Positions 25,201 to 35,686 of a DNA stretch of 64,000 bases are shown piece by piece. The notes beneath the pieces are model-generated. The model saw only the letters and a list, made by a program, of their open reading frames with translations, made no database searches and was not told where the DNA came from. The stretch comes from Hypomesus transpacificus. Lineage: Eukaryota > Chordata > Actinopteri > Osmeriformes > Osmeridae. Each line of letters starts with the position of its first letter. Within the stretch, counting starts at the first letter, position 1. A program made the position numbers and the translations under genes. Location of the stretch: positions 5,227,689 to 5,291,688 of the forward strand of contig NC_061071.1 of the NCBI RefSeq assembly GCF_021917145.1, written 5' to 3'.

Positions 25201-25660
25201 CCCTCACCTATGGTCACGAACTATGGGTAGTGACCGAAAGAACGAGATCGCGAATACAAGCGGCCGAAATGAGCTTTCTCCGTAGGGTGTCCGGGCTCTC
25301 CCTTAGAGATAGGGTGAGAAGCTCGGTCATCCGGGAGGGGCTCAGAGTAGAACCGCTGCTCCTCCGCGTCGAGAGGAGCCAGCTGAGGTGGCTCGGGCAT
25401 CTGATTAGGATGCCTCCTGGACGCCTCCCTGGTGAGGTGTTCCGGGCACGTCCCACTGGGAAGAGGCCCCGGGGAAGACCCAGGACACGCTGGAGGGACT
25501 ATGTCTCTCAGCTGGCCTGGGAACGCCTTGGGGTCCCCCAGGAAGAGCTGGCGGAAGTGGCCGGGGGGAGGGAAGTCTGGGCCTCCCTGCTTAGGTCGCT
25601 GCCCCCGCGACCCGATCCCCGGACAAGCGGCAGATGACGACGACGACGACGACGACGACG
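22281..25660 (+). mobile_element. Rex3 (RTE-clade) LINE, apparently full length
   Basis: 3,380 bp flanked by the 9-bp direct repeat AAACTTGTA (22272-22280 and 25661-25669). The intact pre-insertion site is visible in the neighbouring tandem copy at about 26711-26719. There is a 165-bp 5' leader, one long ORF, and a very short 3' end of (GAC)n repeats in place of a poly(A) tail, as usual for RTE elements. Two stretches (24278-24297 and 24723-24743) match, from memory, the primer sites widely used to amplify Rex3 in fish. Confidence 0.9.
22446..25637 (+). CDS. Rex3 ORF: AP-endonuclease and reverse transcriptase, 1063 aa
   Basis: This single polyprotein drives target-primed reverse transcription. 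Residues 1-90 are a basic, Gly/Pro-rich leader. The AP-endonuclease domain covers about 94-335, with Asn100 in [15 protein letters not shown] at 230-236 (Asp232, Asn234) and STDHH at 325-329. The reverse transcriptase covers about 560-880, with [13 protein letters not shown], the [13 protein letters not shown] block, [24 protein letters not shown] and the catalytic FADD at 798-801. A C-terminal region with WLGHLIRMP and [14 protein letters not shown] ends at a TGA only 23 bp before the insertion boundary. No stop or frameshift is seen. The start ATG lies 165 bp into the element, and no upstream in-frame start is better. Intactness suggests a recent, possibly still active copy. Confidence 0.93.
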   Translation: MKKYNNGSQLPLPGSGSPGPPPGARPGGGARWRAPGGRAFSHGARSGTARRDNVGPSSSGLTIRRRGHGGRVQCETGGGRRRGPWRSDPRLQKLALGTWNVTSLAGKEPELVREVESFRLDIVGLASTHSVGSGTSLLERGWTLFHSGVAPGERRRAGVGILVSPRFGACTLGFTPVDERVASLRLRVGGRVLTVVCAYAPNGSSEYPPFLESLGGVLESAPPGDSLVLLGDFNAHVGNDSETWRGVIGRNGPPDLNPSGVLLLDFCARHGLSITNTMFKHKGVHMCTWHQDTRGLSSMIDFVVVSSDLGPHVLDTRVRRGAELSTDHHLVVSWLRWWGRTPVRPGRPKRNVRVCWERLAEPSVRRSFNSHLRESFDHVSGGAGDIESEWAMFRASIVEAADRSCGRRAVGACRGGNPRTRWWTPEVRDAVKLKKEAYRTLLAGRTPEAADVYRQAKRNAALAVAEAKTRAWEEFGEAMENDFRTASKRFWTTIRRLRRGKQCSVNTVYGGDGALLTSTGDVLDRWKEYFEDLLNSTNTLSDVEAESGDIGGGPSISGAEVAEVVEKLRGGRAPGVDEVRPEFLKALDVVGLSWLTRLCNIAWTSGTVPLDWQTGVVVPLFKKGDRRVCSNFRGITLLSLPGKVYSGVLERRVRRIVEPRIQEEQCGFRPGRGTVDQLYTLRGVLEGTWEFAQPVYTCFVDLEKAFDRVPRGLMWGVLREYGVPDFLIGAVRSLYDRCQSLVRIAGSKSNLFPVRVGLRQGCPMSPILFITYMDRISRRSQGVEGVRFGDLRIGSLLFADDVVLLASSGRDLQLSLERFATECEAAGMRISTSKSEAMVIDRKRVECHLRVGEEILNQAEEFKYLGVLFTSEGRMEREVDRRIGAASAVMRALHRSVVVKKELSRKAKLSIYQSIYVPTLTYGHELWVVTERTRSRIQAAEMSFLRRVSGLSLRDRVRSSVIREGLRVEPLLLRVERSQLRWLGHLIRMPPGRLPGEVFRARPTGKRPRGRPRTRWRDYVSQLAWERLGVPQEELAEVAGGREVWASLLRSLPPRPDPRTSGR

Positions 25661-26584
25661 AAACTTGTATTTGTATTTTTACTGATTATTCTTGTGATTT
25701 ATATATGCAATATGTGTGTTATTCCAATTGTTTAGACGTTACGATGACAAATGTAGCAGTTATGCATAATCAAATACAACAAAATGGTAGAATAAGCAGT
25801 GCTTTTACTGTCCATTCATTGCGGACGACAACGAAAAACTCATGTTGCGCATGCGCACTTCGATCCTGTATTCTTTAACATGTACGTCGAAAAGCACAAC
25901 TCTGCTGTGCCTTTGCACGTAAATATGTTATGCCAGTAATCATCTACGTTACGTATCAAACATGGACCGATTACAATCGAGATATTACTGGAAATATGCG
26001 CAGCAACGTCATTACACTGGCTACGTTGTAAGCGTAATCCCCGCAAAATTCAAGTCAAAATGACAGCAGCGGTGTCTGCCGATATCAGAGTTGAGGAATT
26101 TCTCCAAACTCGATTTTATTCAAAAAAGGAGTTAATAGCAAGAGGGAGGTCTAACGCCAGACTTAGATGGACTACTGCAGCAAAAGGGACAACATGTTTT
26201 CGATCTTTTCAAACAGACTGGCATGAAAAAATTAGCTATGTGGCTGTGCTAACATTCAGCGGCTGTAAGCTACTGCCTACTGTTTACTGCATTTACTGTT
26301 TTGAACATAGTAGCCTAACAATAAATTTGGTAATCTGGCTTTCATAACTCACTGCCTACCCTCTTACTGACATCACCGCACGTCACTGTAAATAACTATT
26401 TAGCTGGTCGGCTCCATGACTCCGGGTAGATTGGGCTCTTGAGACTGCTCACCAAAAGAACGAATGGGAACCCACCTGTCGAGCAGATTAAGACGTTTTC
26501 GTAGGTAGGCCTACCTGGTGAAAAATATCCTTAACTTTCCTATACTTTTAGCTAGATTCTGAGGGCTCGCGACTAAAAAAAAGA

Positions 26585-27628
26585 AGAAGCGGCACTGCAT
26601 GATGCAACTCTTAAATAACCAGTGACGTGCAGTCAGGGTAGGCAAGGTCGGCACTGCCTACCCTGCCAAAATTCAAACGTAAAAATGTTTATTAAATAAT
26701 TGTATTTACTAAACTTGTATTTGTATTTTTACTGATTATTCTTGTGATTTATATATGCAATATGTGTGTTATTCCAATTGTTTAGACGTTACGATGACAA
26801 ATGTAGCAGTTATGCATAATCAAATACAACAAAATGGTAGAATAAGCAGTGCTTTTACTGTCCATTCATTGCGGACGACAACGAAAAACTCATGTTGCGC
26901 ATGCGCACTTCGATCCTGTATTCTTTAACATGTACGTCGAAAAGCACAACTCTGCTGTGCCTTTGCACGTAAATATGTTATGCCAGTAATCATCTACGTT
27001 ACGTATCAAACATGGACCGATTACAATCGAGATATTACTGGAAATATGCGCAGCAACGTCATTACACTGGCTACGTTGTAAGCGTAATCCCCGCAAAATT
27101 CAAGTCAAAATGACAGCAGCGGTGTCTGCCGATATCAGAGTTGAGGAATTTCTCCAAACTCGATTTTATTCAAAAAAGGAGTTAATAGCAAGAGGGAGGT
27201 CTAACGCCAGACTTAGATGGACTACTGCAGCAAAAGGGACAACATGTTTTCGATCTTTTCAAACAGACTGGCATGAAAAAATTAGCTATGTGGCTGTGCT
27301 AACATTCAGCGGCTGTAAGCTACTGCCTACTGTTTACTGCATTTACTGTTTTGAACATAGTAGCCTAACAATAAATTTGGTAATCTGGCTTTCATAACTC
27401 ACTGCCTACCCTCTTACTGACATCACCGCACGTCACTGTAAATAACTATTTAGCTGGTCGGCTCCATGACTCCGGGTAGATTGGGCTCTTGAGACTGCTC
27501 ACCAAAAGAACGAATGGGAACCCACCTGTCGAGCAGATTAAGACGTTTTCGTAGGTAGGCCTACCTGGTGAAAAATATCCTTAACTTTCCTATACTTTTA
27601 GCTAGATTCTGAGGGCTCGCGACTAAAA
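26585..27628. repeat. Tandem duplication, copy B (uninterrupted)
   Basis: The empty-site version of copy A. It contains the intact Rex3 target AAACTTGTATTTG and the same hAT flanks, which shows that the duplication came before the LINE insertion. Confidence 0.9.
26620..27438. mobile_element. Non-autonomous hAT element, copy B (819 bp)
   Basis: Same CAGTGACGTGC termini and 8-bp TAAATAAC duplication (27439-27446 on the right) as copy A. It was copied with its flanks by tandem duplication and not by a second transposition. Confidence 0.8.
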
Positions 27629-27693
27629 GACTAAATTAAGTAACGCGTTACTTGTTTAAACAAGGAACTAGTAACGGATTATATTCAATTCGA

Positions 27694-27837
27694 AATAAGC
27701 TAAATCTTGCCAGTTAAACGGCATCACCTATGGAGGACAACTTTCCTTGGAAGAGTTAAAAACTCCACAGTCTTGAGTCACAATCTACAATCTGGTTCGT
27801 CATCAATTTGAATCTCACAGGGAATGCGGGTAGCGAT
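27694..27837 (-). repeat. Left edge of the tRNA-Ala array
   Basis: Array spacer sequence begins at AAGCTAAATCTTGCCAG. The tRNA expected after it is missing: spacer jumps from CCTATGGAGG to ACAACTTTCC, which normally lies beyond the tRNA. It ends inside a P pseudogene that is split at 27838 by a hAT element. Confidence 0.75.
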
Positions 27838-29370
27838 TAGGGATGGGCATTCGACTAAATTGTCTTAATCGATCGTCGGGAGAATTAACGATCGATTTTC
27901 GATTAATCATTAACATTTTTATATTAAAATTCACTATTTATAGGCTATATTAAAATGCAGTGATCTCATTGAGATCTTTATTACAAGATGAAGTCTTTCT
28001 GTACTCCTACAACTCCTCCAACAGCGGAGCCGACAGCTAGGTGCACACAACTGACCCTCGTTTTTTTTTTCTTTCCAAAATACCAGCCTGGTGACCGTCA
28101 GTCCAGCTGCCGAAAACACCCGTTCTGAGGAGACTGACGTCACTGTGATACACAGGTACCTCCGTGCTAACTTGGCAAGCCTGGGGAACCTTTTTCCATT
28201 CACTTTCCACCAGACTGTAGGGGTGCTATCGAGGGGTGGGGGAGCTTCCCTCAGAAAGTTCTCAAGTTCTGCTTCGATGCCACACTCGCATTGAGAGGTA
28301 TAGTGCTTCCCAAGGAGTTGTGTCATAGCATAGACATGCTGGGAGGCCGCGACTCCAGTGTTTGCGCTCCCCTCGTCCGTGTCAGACAACGCAGGCTCCT
28401 CGACTCCCACAGCCATAGGGATATCAGCCCTACCGATCTCCGCTGCTTCTCCCAGGTCAGCCAGTTTCATTTTACTAGCTATTTTACATTTAGTCATTTA
28501 GTCATTTTCTGTGCTAGTGTAAGAAAGCCAAGGTGCTTGTGATGAGAGCATTGATGATATCATGGCGGCAGATGACACAAACTCATCAGACTGGACCTGT
28601 AAATGATGGGGGAAATCAATAAGATAAGCATCTGACCTGTTTTTCCATCTCAGGGTACCTGCAAATGCAGACCGAATTGGCTATATAAGTATGAAAATAA
28701 TTTTAAATAAAATAAAACGTTTAGCTTACATGCATTCGCTTGATGAGGGAGGACTGAACTTTAGCTTTGAATTCGATGAGTCTGGGCCCGTCTTCCTCAC
28801 TGTGTATGAGGTGGATATTGATGAGGCCGAAGGTAACGGGCTACGTGTTCGAGATGGAGACGTCTTTCTCTGCAGACATAACCGTGGTGGCACATTTAAG
28901 TGTTGACAGCACAGGCTGTGTGTCCTACATCATCTGCCAGTACTCATCTTTCAACTCCAGGATCCTGGCATCTTGAAGTTTGGTCACGGTTCGGTCCGAC
29001 AGCACAGCAGCAACAGCTCACCGCTGCTCCAGCAGCCGATCAAACATCTCGCACACGGAGTTCCACCGTGTTTTACACGACTGGATAAGCCGGTGAGTTG
29101 CTGCAGTGCTGTGATTGAAGTGGCTAACAAGTTTACTAGCCGCTAATATTACCCAACATAGATACAGTGCAAATCCGTCATTTATGGCCAACTGGAGTGT
29201 GTGTGCAAAGCAGGCAACGGAAATCCAGTTCACTCTAGTGGGATTGTTGGCAGCAACAATATTGGCCGCGTTGTTATGAACGCATGCAATAACTTGGTCT
29301 TCAAGTCCCCATTGCTCTACAGCTCCATTTATTTTCTCAGCGAGGTGGTCAGCTGTATGCCGGCCTGGCA

Positions 29371-31001
29371 GCATTACCCTTTGTCCCTGCGTGTACCCTG
29401 TCTGTTTCCCGTTTTGAGAATTAAACCTGTGTTCCTCGCTATGCCTCGGTACTCCCCTGCATTTGGGTCCAACCCCACCTCACGTCGTGACAGAATGCTA
29501 AGACCAAGATGGGACCCAGCAGAGAGTTCACCCAACCCTTTCCTAGGGACCCGCCTGGCCTTTGGTGGACCCCGAAGCCTGCAGCTCAAGGCCCACCCCA
29601 AGTCCTGGTTCCAGCCCCAGCCGGAACCCCGACTCCAGCCTCGGTCCTGCCATGGGCCCCTGCCTCGATCCTGCCCTGTGCCCCTGCCTCATCCTGAGGT
29701 TGTGCCGCCCTGCGCCCGGACGAAGAAGGTTGCGCTGCCCAGCACCCAGACCACCAAGGCTGTTCCTGCCAGGGAGTTTCGGCCGCCTGCCGCCAGAACC
29801 CAGCCCCGTTCCTGCCCTGTACCCCTGCCTCGTTCCTGCCCTGTAGCCCAGCCTCGTTCCTGCCCTGTACCCCTGCCTCGTTCCTGCCCTGTGCCCCTGC
29901 CTCGTTCCTGTCCTGTAGCCCAGCCTCGTTCCTGCCCTGTGCCCCAGCCTCGTTCCTGCCCTGTACCCCAGCCTCGTTCCTGCCCGGTGCCCCAGCCTCG
30001 TTCCTGCCCGGTGCCCCAGCCTCGTTCCTCCCCTTTGCCCCAGCCTCGTTCCTGCCCTGTGCCCCAGCCTCGTTCCTGCCCTGAGCCCCTGCCTCGCCCC
30101 GAGGTTGTGCCGCCCAGTGCCAGGCCATCCGAGGACTCCTGGCCGCCTCCTACTCCTCCTGAGGACTCCTGGCAACCTCCTCCTCCGCCCGAGGACTCCT
30201 GGCCGCCTCCTCCTCCGCCCGAGGACTCCTGGTCGCCGCCTCCTCCGCCCGAGGACTTCTGGCCTCCTCCTCCGCCCGATTACTTCTGGCTGCTGCCTGC
30301 CGCGGTGCCCGCGCTCCCATGCGCCCCGGTGCCCGCGCTCCCAGGCGCCCCCTCGTCCGCGCTCCCAGGCGCCTCCTCGTCCGCGCTCCCAGGCGCCTCC
30401 TCGTCCGCGCTCCCAGGCGCCCCCTCGTCCGCGCCCCCTCGTCCGCGCTCCCAGGCGCCCCCTCGTCCGCGCCCCCTCGTCCGCGCTCCCAGGCGCCTCC
30501 TCGTCCGCGCTCCCAGGCACCTCCTCGTCCGCGCTCCCAGGCGCCTCCTCGTCCAAGCTCCCAGGTGCCCCCGTGCTCCGGCGTCCGGGCCGCCCCCCGG
30601 ACCTGCCTCGACCCTCTGCCCTGCCTCCAGGTCGTCCCCCGGACCTGCCCTGACCCCCTGCCCTGCCTTGTGGGTCGTCGGGTGACGTCCCTTGAGAGGG
30701 GGGTACTGTCACGGCCACAGCCGTGCCCCCCTATTGTTTTTGGTTTTGCCCTGCCCTAGTGTTTCCCTGTCATTGTTGTCACCTGTCTCGTTCAGTTGTC
30801 GTTAGTTTCATTGTGTTCACCTGTGTCTTGTTTGTTTCTGTGTATTTAGGTTCCTGCTTTGTGTCCAGTCTTTGTCTTAGCATTACCCTTTGTCCCTGCG
30901 TGTACCCTGTCTGTTTCCCGTTTTGAGAATTAAACCTGTGTTCCTCGCTATGCCTCGGTACTCCCCTGCATTTGGGTCCAACCCCACCTCACGTCGTGAC
31001 A
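29371..31001 (+). mobile_element. LTR retrotransposon fossil nested in the hAT
   Basis: The right LTR is 30707-31001 (295 bp), starting TGTCACGG and ending CGTGACA. A purine-rich tract (GAGAGGGGGGTAC) lies just before it. Matching LTR sequence lies at the left end (29371-29492), and the shared 122 bp look identical, so the insertion is young. The interior is a Pro/Arg/Ala-rich region with many short tandem repeats; no reverse transcriptase or integrase was recognised. It is probably a Ty3/gypsy-related non-autonomous element, and it is broken. Confidence 0.75.
29510..30690. repeat. Proline-rich tandem-repeat interior of the LTR fossil
   Basis: Direct repeats of about 27 bp (29800-30090), then about 42-bp repeats (30125-30290), then about 27-bp GC-rich repeats (30300-30570). 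Long open frames on both strands here reflect GC-rich repetition, not a host gene. Confidence 0.85.
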
Positions 31002-31708
31002 GATGTAGCTCTCAGCTGTTAAAGCGGTCCAGCAGTCGGTGGTTAGAGCAACTCTTTCAGCTGTGCTCAATTCTTTTAACAGCTCCTTCTTCCGTTTCTA
31101 CCAGTCTGGTGATGGTACGTCGTGACAGAATGGGATATAACGGTTCTATTAAGTTTATCAGATGTCGGAAACCTTCGCCCTCAACAATACTTAAGGGTAG
31201 CATATCAATCTCGATTAACTTGCAGATCTGTTTGGTAATTTTCTCTGCTCGTTGTGTATCGCAGGCGCAGCTCCTCCGTGCTAACACCGAGTTGAAAGTC
31301 GGTTGAGAGCAGGATGCACCGCCACTAACCACGGTCGGATGTACGTTTTTCAGGTGGTGTATCATTTGAATCGTGGAGGAGTTGTATTTATACTCTATTT
31401 GGCAATGTCGGCAGTGAACGTCTTTTTTCAAGTCGAAATGGTCCTACGCTGCACTTTGCCGTGACCTCTTCATGTTTACTCCTATGGAAACTCGCGGTTA
31501 ACTGAGTAGGGCTGTGGCGTGTTTTTCAAACATTGCCCGCTTGTGGTAAAATGTAAAATTGTTGCCACATTAGCGAAATCCATTGCATTCCTTCAATACT
31601 CACAATTCGCAATTGAACGTGCATTAGTTTTATCGATGAAAATGTTTTGTCATGGTCGAAATTCTTAATGATCGATTATCGATCGTCGATTAATTATGCC
31701 CATCCCTA

Positions 31709-31732
31709 GTATCGATTCCGCTGCATATGACA
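31709..31732 (-). repeat. Remainder of the split P pseudo-tRNA
   Basis: Continues the array unit interrupted at 27838 and then joins directly to internal Dada-like sequence. Confidence 0.8.
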
Positions 31733-33423
31733 GGTCGCAGGACTGGAGCGGGAAGTTGTCCTCATGGAGGCTTTGTAGGGGGTGGATGGGGGCTTTGAGA
31801 GCGGTGATTCCGTCCTCACAAAAGCCACGGCAGGGCTTGATGGTGTTCTGGGCCTCACAGAGGCCATAGGGGAACCGAAGCCAGGTGGGGGGGTCCTCAC
31901 AGAGGCCATAGGGGAACCAAAGCCAGGTGGGGGGGTCCTCACAGAGGCTGTAGGGGAACCAAAGCCAGGTGGGGTGGTCCTCACAGAGGCCATGGGTGAG
32001 CTGGCAGTGGCCTGGCTGTCTCCTGTCATGGTGGGTGGACTGGACAGAGGCTGGGAGAAGGATGGGGGGAAGCATTTGTAAAAAGTAGAAATCAATGGAC
32101 TCAAATCAAGCTCTTAAGATTTAGGTTTGCTCATATTAACCTATAAATATGTATTTACATATAATCATATTTACCTTTGCTTTCCTAACCACATTCACAT
32201 TGGGCTTTGCAGCAGCGCCATGTGAGCCTCCAAATTGTGGTTTAGAAAACTGTGGTGACAATTAGAGCATTTATCAAAGGAATACATTGTAAACCTGAAA
32301 TGCTCTTCCATTTTGCCATCATCATATGTAATCAGTGGTTGTCCATATTTGAAAGCTTGTATGACAATAATTTTGAAATACTCACCATGGACAAATTCAG
32401 TGTGGGCCGTGCTGGGACATGGGCTGAGGCAGAGGCTGAGGCCATTCCCAGTGGAGGAGGGGCAGAGGCAGAGGCTGAGGTAGAGGCCGTTCCCAGTGGG
32501 GGAGGGGCAGCACAGGTAGAGGTCTCTGCCACAGTTTGCCCAGTGGTTGGCTGTATTAAGGACAGAGAGATCCATGTCAGACATCACATTACTGAGCACA
32601 TCACATAGTGATTCTTTTAGTGTTTTGGTGTCAAGAAGTCTCATTCACATTACCTTTGGGTTGTGAAAGCCACAAGCACACTGCTGTGTCCCACCAAACA
32701 GCATTCTTTGACCCCGTAACTGTAACGGGCACTTCTCAATCTGTTCCAAATAAAACAAACACTTTTTTTAAGAAAACAACCCAATAGAAATGGAGCGTTT
32801 TGACATATCTTCTATTGGTGACTAAACATGACATTGACACTGAAGTTGCTGTTTATTATGTTTATCAAGGTCCCATACTGTGACTGGTATTTCTGGCAAT
32901 TCAGTCATCTTTTATAGGCCATCAGAATTTTTTTTCAGTGATCTTTTGCTCATTTTATATACCTTTTGAAAGAGGTCATACCACCTCTTCTGTCTTGGGG
33001 CTGGCCTGTTACCTGCATCAGCGGGCCAAACCCCAGAGCTGGCAAACCTCCTCAAACGGGACATCCATTCCCCATCCCCCATTCCTTTGTGGCTCTTTGA
33101 ACTCGACATCTAAAAGGTAAAAGGAGCGATTTTTACACTAGTACAATAACATGTATTTATTGTTATAATTAGCTTTTTAACATATCAAATATTTAGCTGG
33201 CTACTATTTCCAGAAGAATATTTTTTTACTTTTTCTGGGTCACTTTATTACCACAAGTGAAAAAGTTATCTTTATTTCGTTTTGTCCCCAGTGACATATA
33301 TTATATATAACAGGTTAAATATTGCTTTTGCTAGTCGGAATAACATCTGTCGCTACAGTAACCTATTAGTAATCCCTTATAAAAGTAGCTAGCTAAATGA
33401 CAGCAATACTACCTGAGGAAATC
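31733..33423 (-). mobile_element. Internal fragment of the Dada-like element
   Basis: Corresponds to about 40185-41843 of the full copy: part of exon 6 and exons 5, 4, 3 and 2, with introns. Neither element end is present. The left junction is with a P pseudo-tRNA and the right junction with the CGC-TGC spacer, neither being the A-box target, so this fragment arose by recombination or deletion. Its exon 6 has four copies of the PPPGFGSPMASVRT-type repeat unit where the full elements have three. Confidence 0.85.
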
Positions 33424-33574
33424 TTCGTTGGGGAACTTGTGAGCGTCAGCATGAGGACCCAAATTGTATTAGGCCAACCGTGTCTAGGTAGTAGTCGTCC
33501 TTCATGCCAATGCGATTCTTGTAAATGTTTCTGTGGGAAGAAGCTAAATCTTGCCAGTTAAACAGCATTACCTA

Positions 33575-33647
33575 TGGAGGATGCGGGCATCGATCCCGCT
33601 ACCTCTCGCATGCAAAGCGAGCGCTCTACCATTTGAGCTAATCCCCC
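33575..33647 (-). tRNA. tRNA-Ala (TGC)
   Basis: 73-nt cloverleaf beginning GGGGGATTAGCTCAAATGGT on the minus strand. It has anticodon loop TTTGCAT, the alanine identity pair G3:U70, and a T arm around GGATCGATGCC, and it ends in discriminator A. CCA is not encoded. It matches the array consensus, which equals vertebrate tRNA-Ala apart from the anticodon base. Confidence 0.95.
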
Positions 33648-33793
33648 AATGGTAAGCTCTTCTTTGGGAAACTTGTGATCGTCACTATTAGGACAACCGT
33701 GTCTACGTAGTAGTCATCCTTCATGCCAATACGATTCTTGTAAATGTTTCTGTGGAAAGAAGCTAAATCTTGCCAGTTAAACAGCATCACCTA

Positions 33794-33866
33794 TGGACGA
33801 TGTGGGCATCGATCCCGCTACCTCTCGCATGCTAAGCGAGCGCTCTACCATTTGAGCTAATCCCCC
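33794..33866 (-). tRNA. tRNA-Ala (AGC), weakened stems
   Basis: Anticodon loop TTAGCAT. Two changes from consensus, nt 69 C to G (acceptor pair with G4 lost) and nt 64 G to A (T stem), suggest decay. Confidence 0.75.
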
Positions 33867-33971
33867 ACCTTACATGTGACAACTTTCCTTGGAAGAGTTA
33901 AAAACTCCTCAGTCTTGAGTCACAATCTACAATCTGGTTCGACTGCTTACTCGACATCAGTTTGAATCTCA

Positions 33972-34044
33972 CAGGGAATGCGGGTATCGATTCCGCTGCA
34001 TATGACAGGCAAAGGAAGCGCTGCAGCATTTGAGCTAACTCGCA
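33972..34044 (-). pseudogene. P slot: degenerate tRNA-Ala-like sequence
   Basis: Aligns to tRNA-Ala along its whole length, keeping GTTAGCTCAAATG and the GATCGAT-like T-loop region. The acceptor (GCGAGTT against ATTCCC) and anticodon stems do not pair, and the loop reads TTTGCCT. It is therefore a pseudogene, yet it recurs almost unchanged in every unit. Confidence 0.85.
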
Positions 34045-34159
34045 CTTCCATTGCTCCTACCTGGGAGAGTTGAATCGTCCCACACTTTGGAGCTGCTTTT
34101 CCGAAACACGTGCAATGTTTTTGTGGAACGGAGCTCCATTTTTCAAAGAAAACATCTGT

Positions 34160-34232
34160 TGGAGAATGCGGGCATCGACCCCGCTGCCTCTCGCATGCGA
34201 AGCAAGCGCTCTACCACTTGAGCTAATACCCC
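34160..34232 (-). tRNA. tRNA-Ala (CGC), two changes
   Basis: 73 nt starting GGGG, anticodon loop TTCGCAT. Differs from the other CGC genes at nt 5 (acceptor mismatch) and at one T-loop base. A TTTT terminator lies 8 nt past the 3' end. Confidence 0.8.
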
Positions 34233-34395
34233 CATGTTAAGCTCTTCGTTGGGGAACTTGTGAGCGTCAGCATGAGGACCCAAATTGTATTAGGCCAACC
34301 GTGTCTAGGTAGTAGTCGTCCTTCATGCCAATGCGATTCTTGTAAATGTTTCTGTGGGAAGAAGCTAAATCTTGCCAGTTAAACAGCATTACCTA

Positions 34396-34468
34396 TGGAG
34401 GATGCGGGCATCGATCCCGCTACCTCTCGCATGCAAAGCGAGCGCTCTACCATTTGAGCTAATCCCCC
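34396..34468 (-). tRNA. tRNA-Ala (TGC)
   Basis: Consensus copy; no TTTT follows before the next CGC gene downstream. Confidence 0.95.
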
Positions 34469-34614
34469 AATGGTAAGCTCCTCTTTGGGAAACTTGTGAT
34501 CGTCACTATTAGGACAACCGTGTCTACGTCGTAGTCATCCTTCATGCCAATACGATTCTTGTAAATGTTTCTGTGGAAAGAAGCTAAATCTTGCCAGTTA
34601 AACAGCATCACCTA

Positions 34615-34680
34615 TGGAGGATGCGGGCATCGATCCCGCTACCTCTCGCATGCTAAGCGAGCGCTCTACCATTTCCGCTA
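34615..34680 (-). pseudogene. tRNA-Ala (AGC) split by Dada-like copy 1
   Basis: The 3' 66 nt of an AGC gene. Its last 6 bases (34675-34680, CCGCTA) repeat at 42278-42283, where the remaining 5' bases follow. In tRNA sense the break lies in the A box, at nt 8-13. Consensus here would be GAGCTA. Confidence 0.9.
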
Positions 34681-34927
34681 AAGCTGGGGAACAATCGCCT
34701 GTTTGAGGGGGGAAGAAGGGGGAGAAGGGAGGGGGAAGAAAAAAGGAGGAAAAAGGGAGAAAAAAGGGAGAAGAAGAGGAAAAAGAGAGAAAAGGGGAAA
34801 GTTGAAAGTCCCCATTCATAGTTTAAACATGTTTAACCCGTTACGTTTTAAGACAATTCGAAAAAACACCCGAAATTACGAATTTTACAGTGTTTGGGGA
34901 AGACGTAGAATGGAACCGAAGGTCCGC

Positions 34928-34938
34928 GGTTCGCGTCC
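34928..34938 (+). promoter_or_regulatory. B-box-like motif in Dada-like left end
   Basis: GGTTCGCGTCC differs by one base from the Pol III B-box consensus GGTTCGANTCC. The surrounding sequence does not fold as a tRNA, so this may be chance. The same motif is at 47848-47858 in copy 2. Confidence 0.3.
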
Positions 34939-35126
34939 CACCTACGGCACCTTTGACTATTTCTAATAAACACACACACTTGAGTCTCCAAGTGTGTATG
35001 TTATCAAAATGTAACAATATAAGATAGATGGAGATACGTTGCTAATTTAGTGTAATTTCAAAACCATTTGTATCCACTAGTGCATTATTTATATTTTACA
35101 GGGTTATCTATTGTACACTATTTGCC

Positions 35127-35132
35127 TTTATT
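35127..35132 (-). promoter_or_regulatory. Candidate poly(A) signal of Dada-like gene, copy 1
   Basis: AATAAA on the minus strand, 560 bp past the stop codon. Confidence 0.4.
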
Positions 35133-35686
35133 TGTATTCACTCCACACAGGAGTACTGTTTTTGGTTAGTTTTAATTAGATCTATCTCTCTATCCATCCA
35201 TCTATCTATCTCTCAAACTGTGTGGCTTCTGAGCTTTGTGTGCTCTTATCTGAAGCTCTGTCTTTTTGGTTTCTGCACTTACCATATCAACACTTGCATG
35301 ATCCATATATTAAATATTTTAAAACAATGTGCGCAAGCAAGCGTAAAGTTAGTCACTTTTTGCTGCTCTTCTTGCAGACTTGCCGTATTTGGTTAGAAAG
35401 AGTAGTGATTGGGAAATAACGACGGACTGACCAACAAATAGTTGATAAATAGAAACATTTATCCACAATTGTAAAAATAGAAATATGAACAACAACAACT
35501 AATTTAAACTACATATATATACAGGCAAATGATCTGCTAAATTACAATATTTACACAATGAAAACTATATACACAATGGAAATCTAAGCATAAACTATAT
35601 CTAAACAATGAAAACGATATACACACGGGAAATCTAAGCATTAACTATATCTAAACAATGAAAACTATATACAAAGGCCCAAAGAA

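Larger units (their letters stand above)
22181..26388. mobile_element. Non-autonomous hAT element, copy A (819 bp plus inserted Rex3)
   Basis: The ends are CAGTGACGTGC and its complement GCACGTCACTG, and the flanks are TAAATAAC on both sides (22173-22180 and 26389-26396), an 8-bp duplication typical of hAT. Inside, from 26060, is a plus-strand frame with VEEFLQTRFYSKKELIARGR and, further on, FRSFQTDW, which looks like the first coding exon of a TTF-finger hAT transposase. The element is therefore a deletion derivative. Confidence 0.8.
22146..26578. repeat. Tandem duplication, copy A (interrupted by Rex3)
   Basis: Without the LINE this is about 1,044 bp and matches 26585-27628 essentially base for base by eye: the two frames found in one copy recur unchanged 1,050 bp further on. 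It contains a hAT-type element plus about 190 bp of flank. Confidence 0.9.
27838..31708 (-). mobile_element. Autonomous-type hAT transposon (BED finger), disrupted
   Basis: The ends are TAGGGATGGGCAT (27838) and ATGCCCATCCCTA (to 31708). Flanks are GTAGCGAT and GTATCGAT (27830-27837, 31709-31716), an 8-bp duplication with one difference, lying in a P pseudo-tRNA of the array. Minus-strand frames show, in order, a BED-type finger (about 31431-31340, CRHC then HLKNVHP), hAT N-terminal sequence to about 31057, a central region with WISVACFAHTLQLAI (about 29370-29018), and the C-terminal dimerisation motif with FPRLAKLARRYLCI and SSERVFSAAG (about 28300-28090). The frames are discontinuous and an LTR element sits in the middle, so no functional transposase is expected. 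Confidence 0.85.
33424..34680 (-). repeat. tRNA-Ala array, segment B
   Basis: One and a half units: partial CGC-TGC spacer, TGC, AGC, P, CGC, TGC and the split AGC gene. Slot-to-slot spacing matches the rest of the array. Confidence 0.95.

Noticed and set aside
26060-26347. Plus-strand 95-residue frame (again at 27110) as an independent small gene
   Set aside because: It lies wholly within the hAT-type element and looks like the first coding exon of a TTF-finger hAT transposase; the catalytic part is missing.
29201-30718. Long proline-rich and arginine/glycine-rich frames on opposite strands
   Set aside because: They lie across an LTR fossil and its GC-rich tandem repeats and run into LTR sequence; not a host gene.
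31109-31131. 16-bp identity between hAT coding sequence near 31116 and the LTR end plus first internal bases
   Set aside because: The hAT side is explained by its own coding sequence, and the match is short enough to be chance.
34900-34960. Possible second tRNA gene in the left end of the Dada-like element
   Set aside because: A B-box-like motif is present, but no cloverleaf, anticodon arm or paired acceptor can be drawn.
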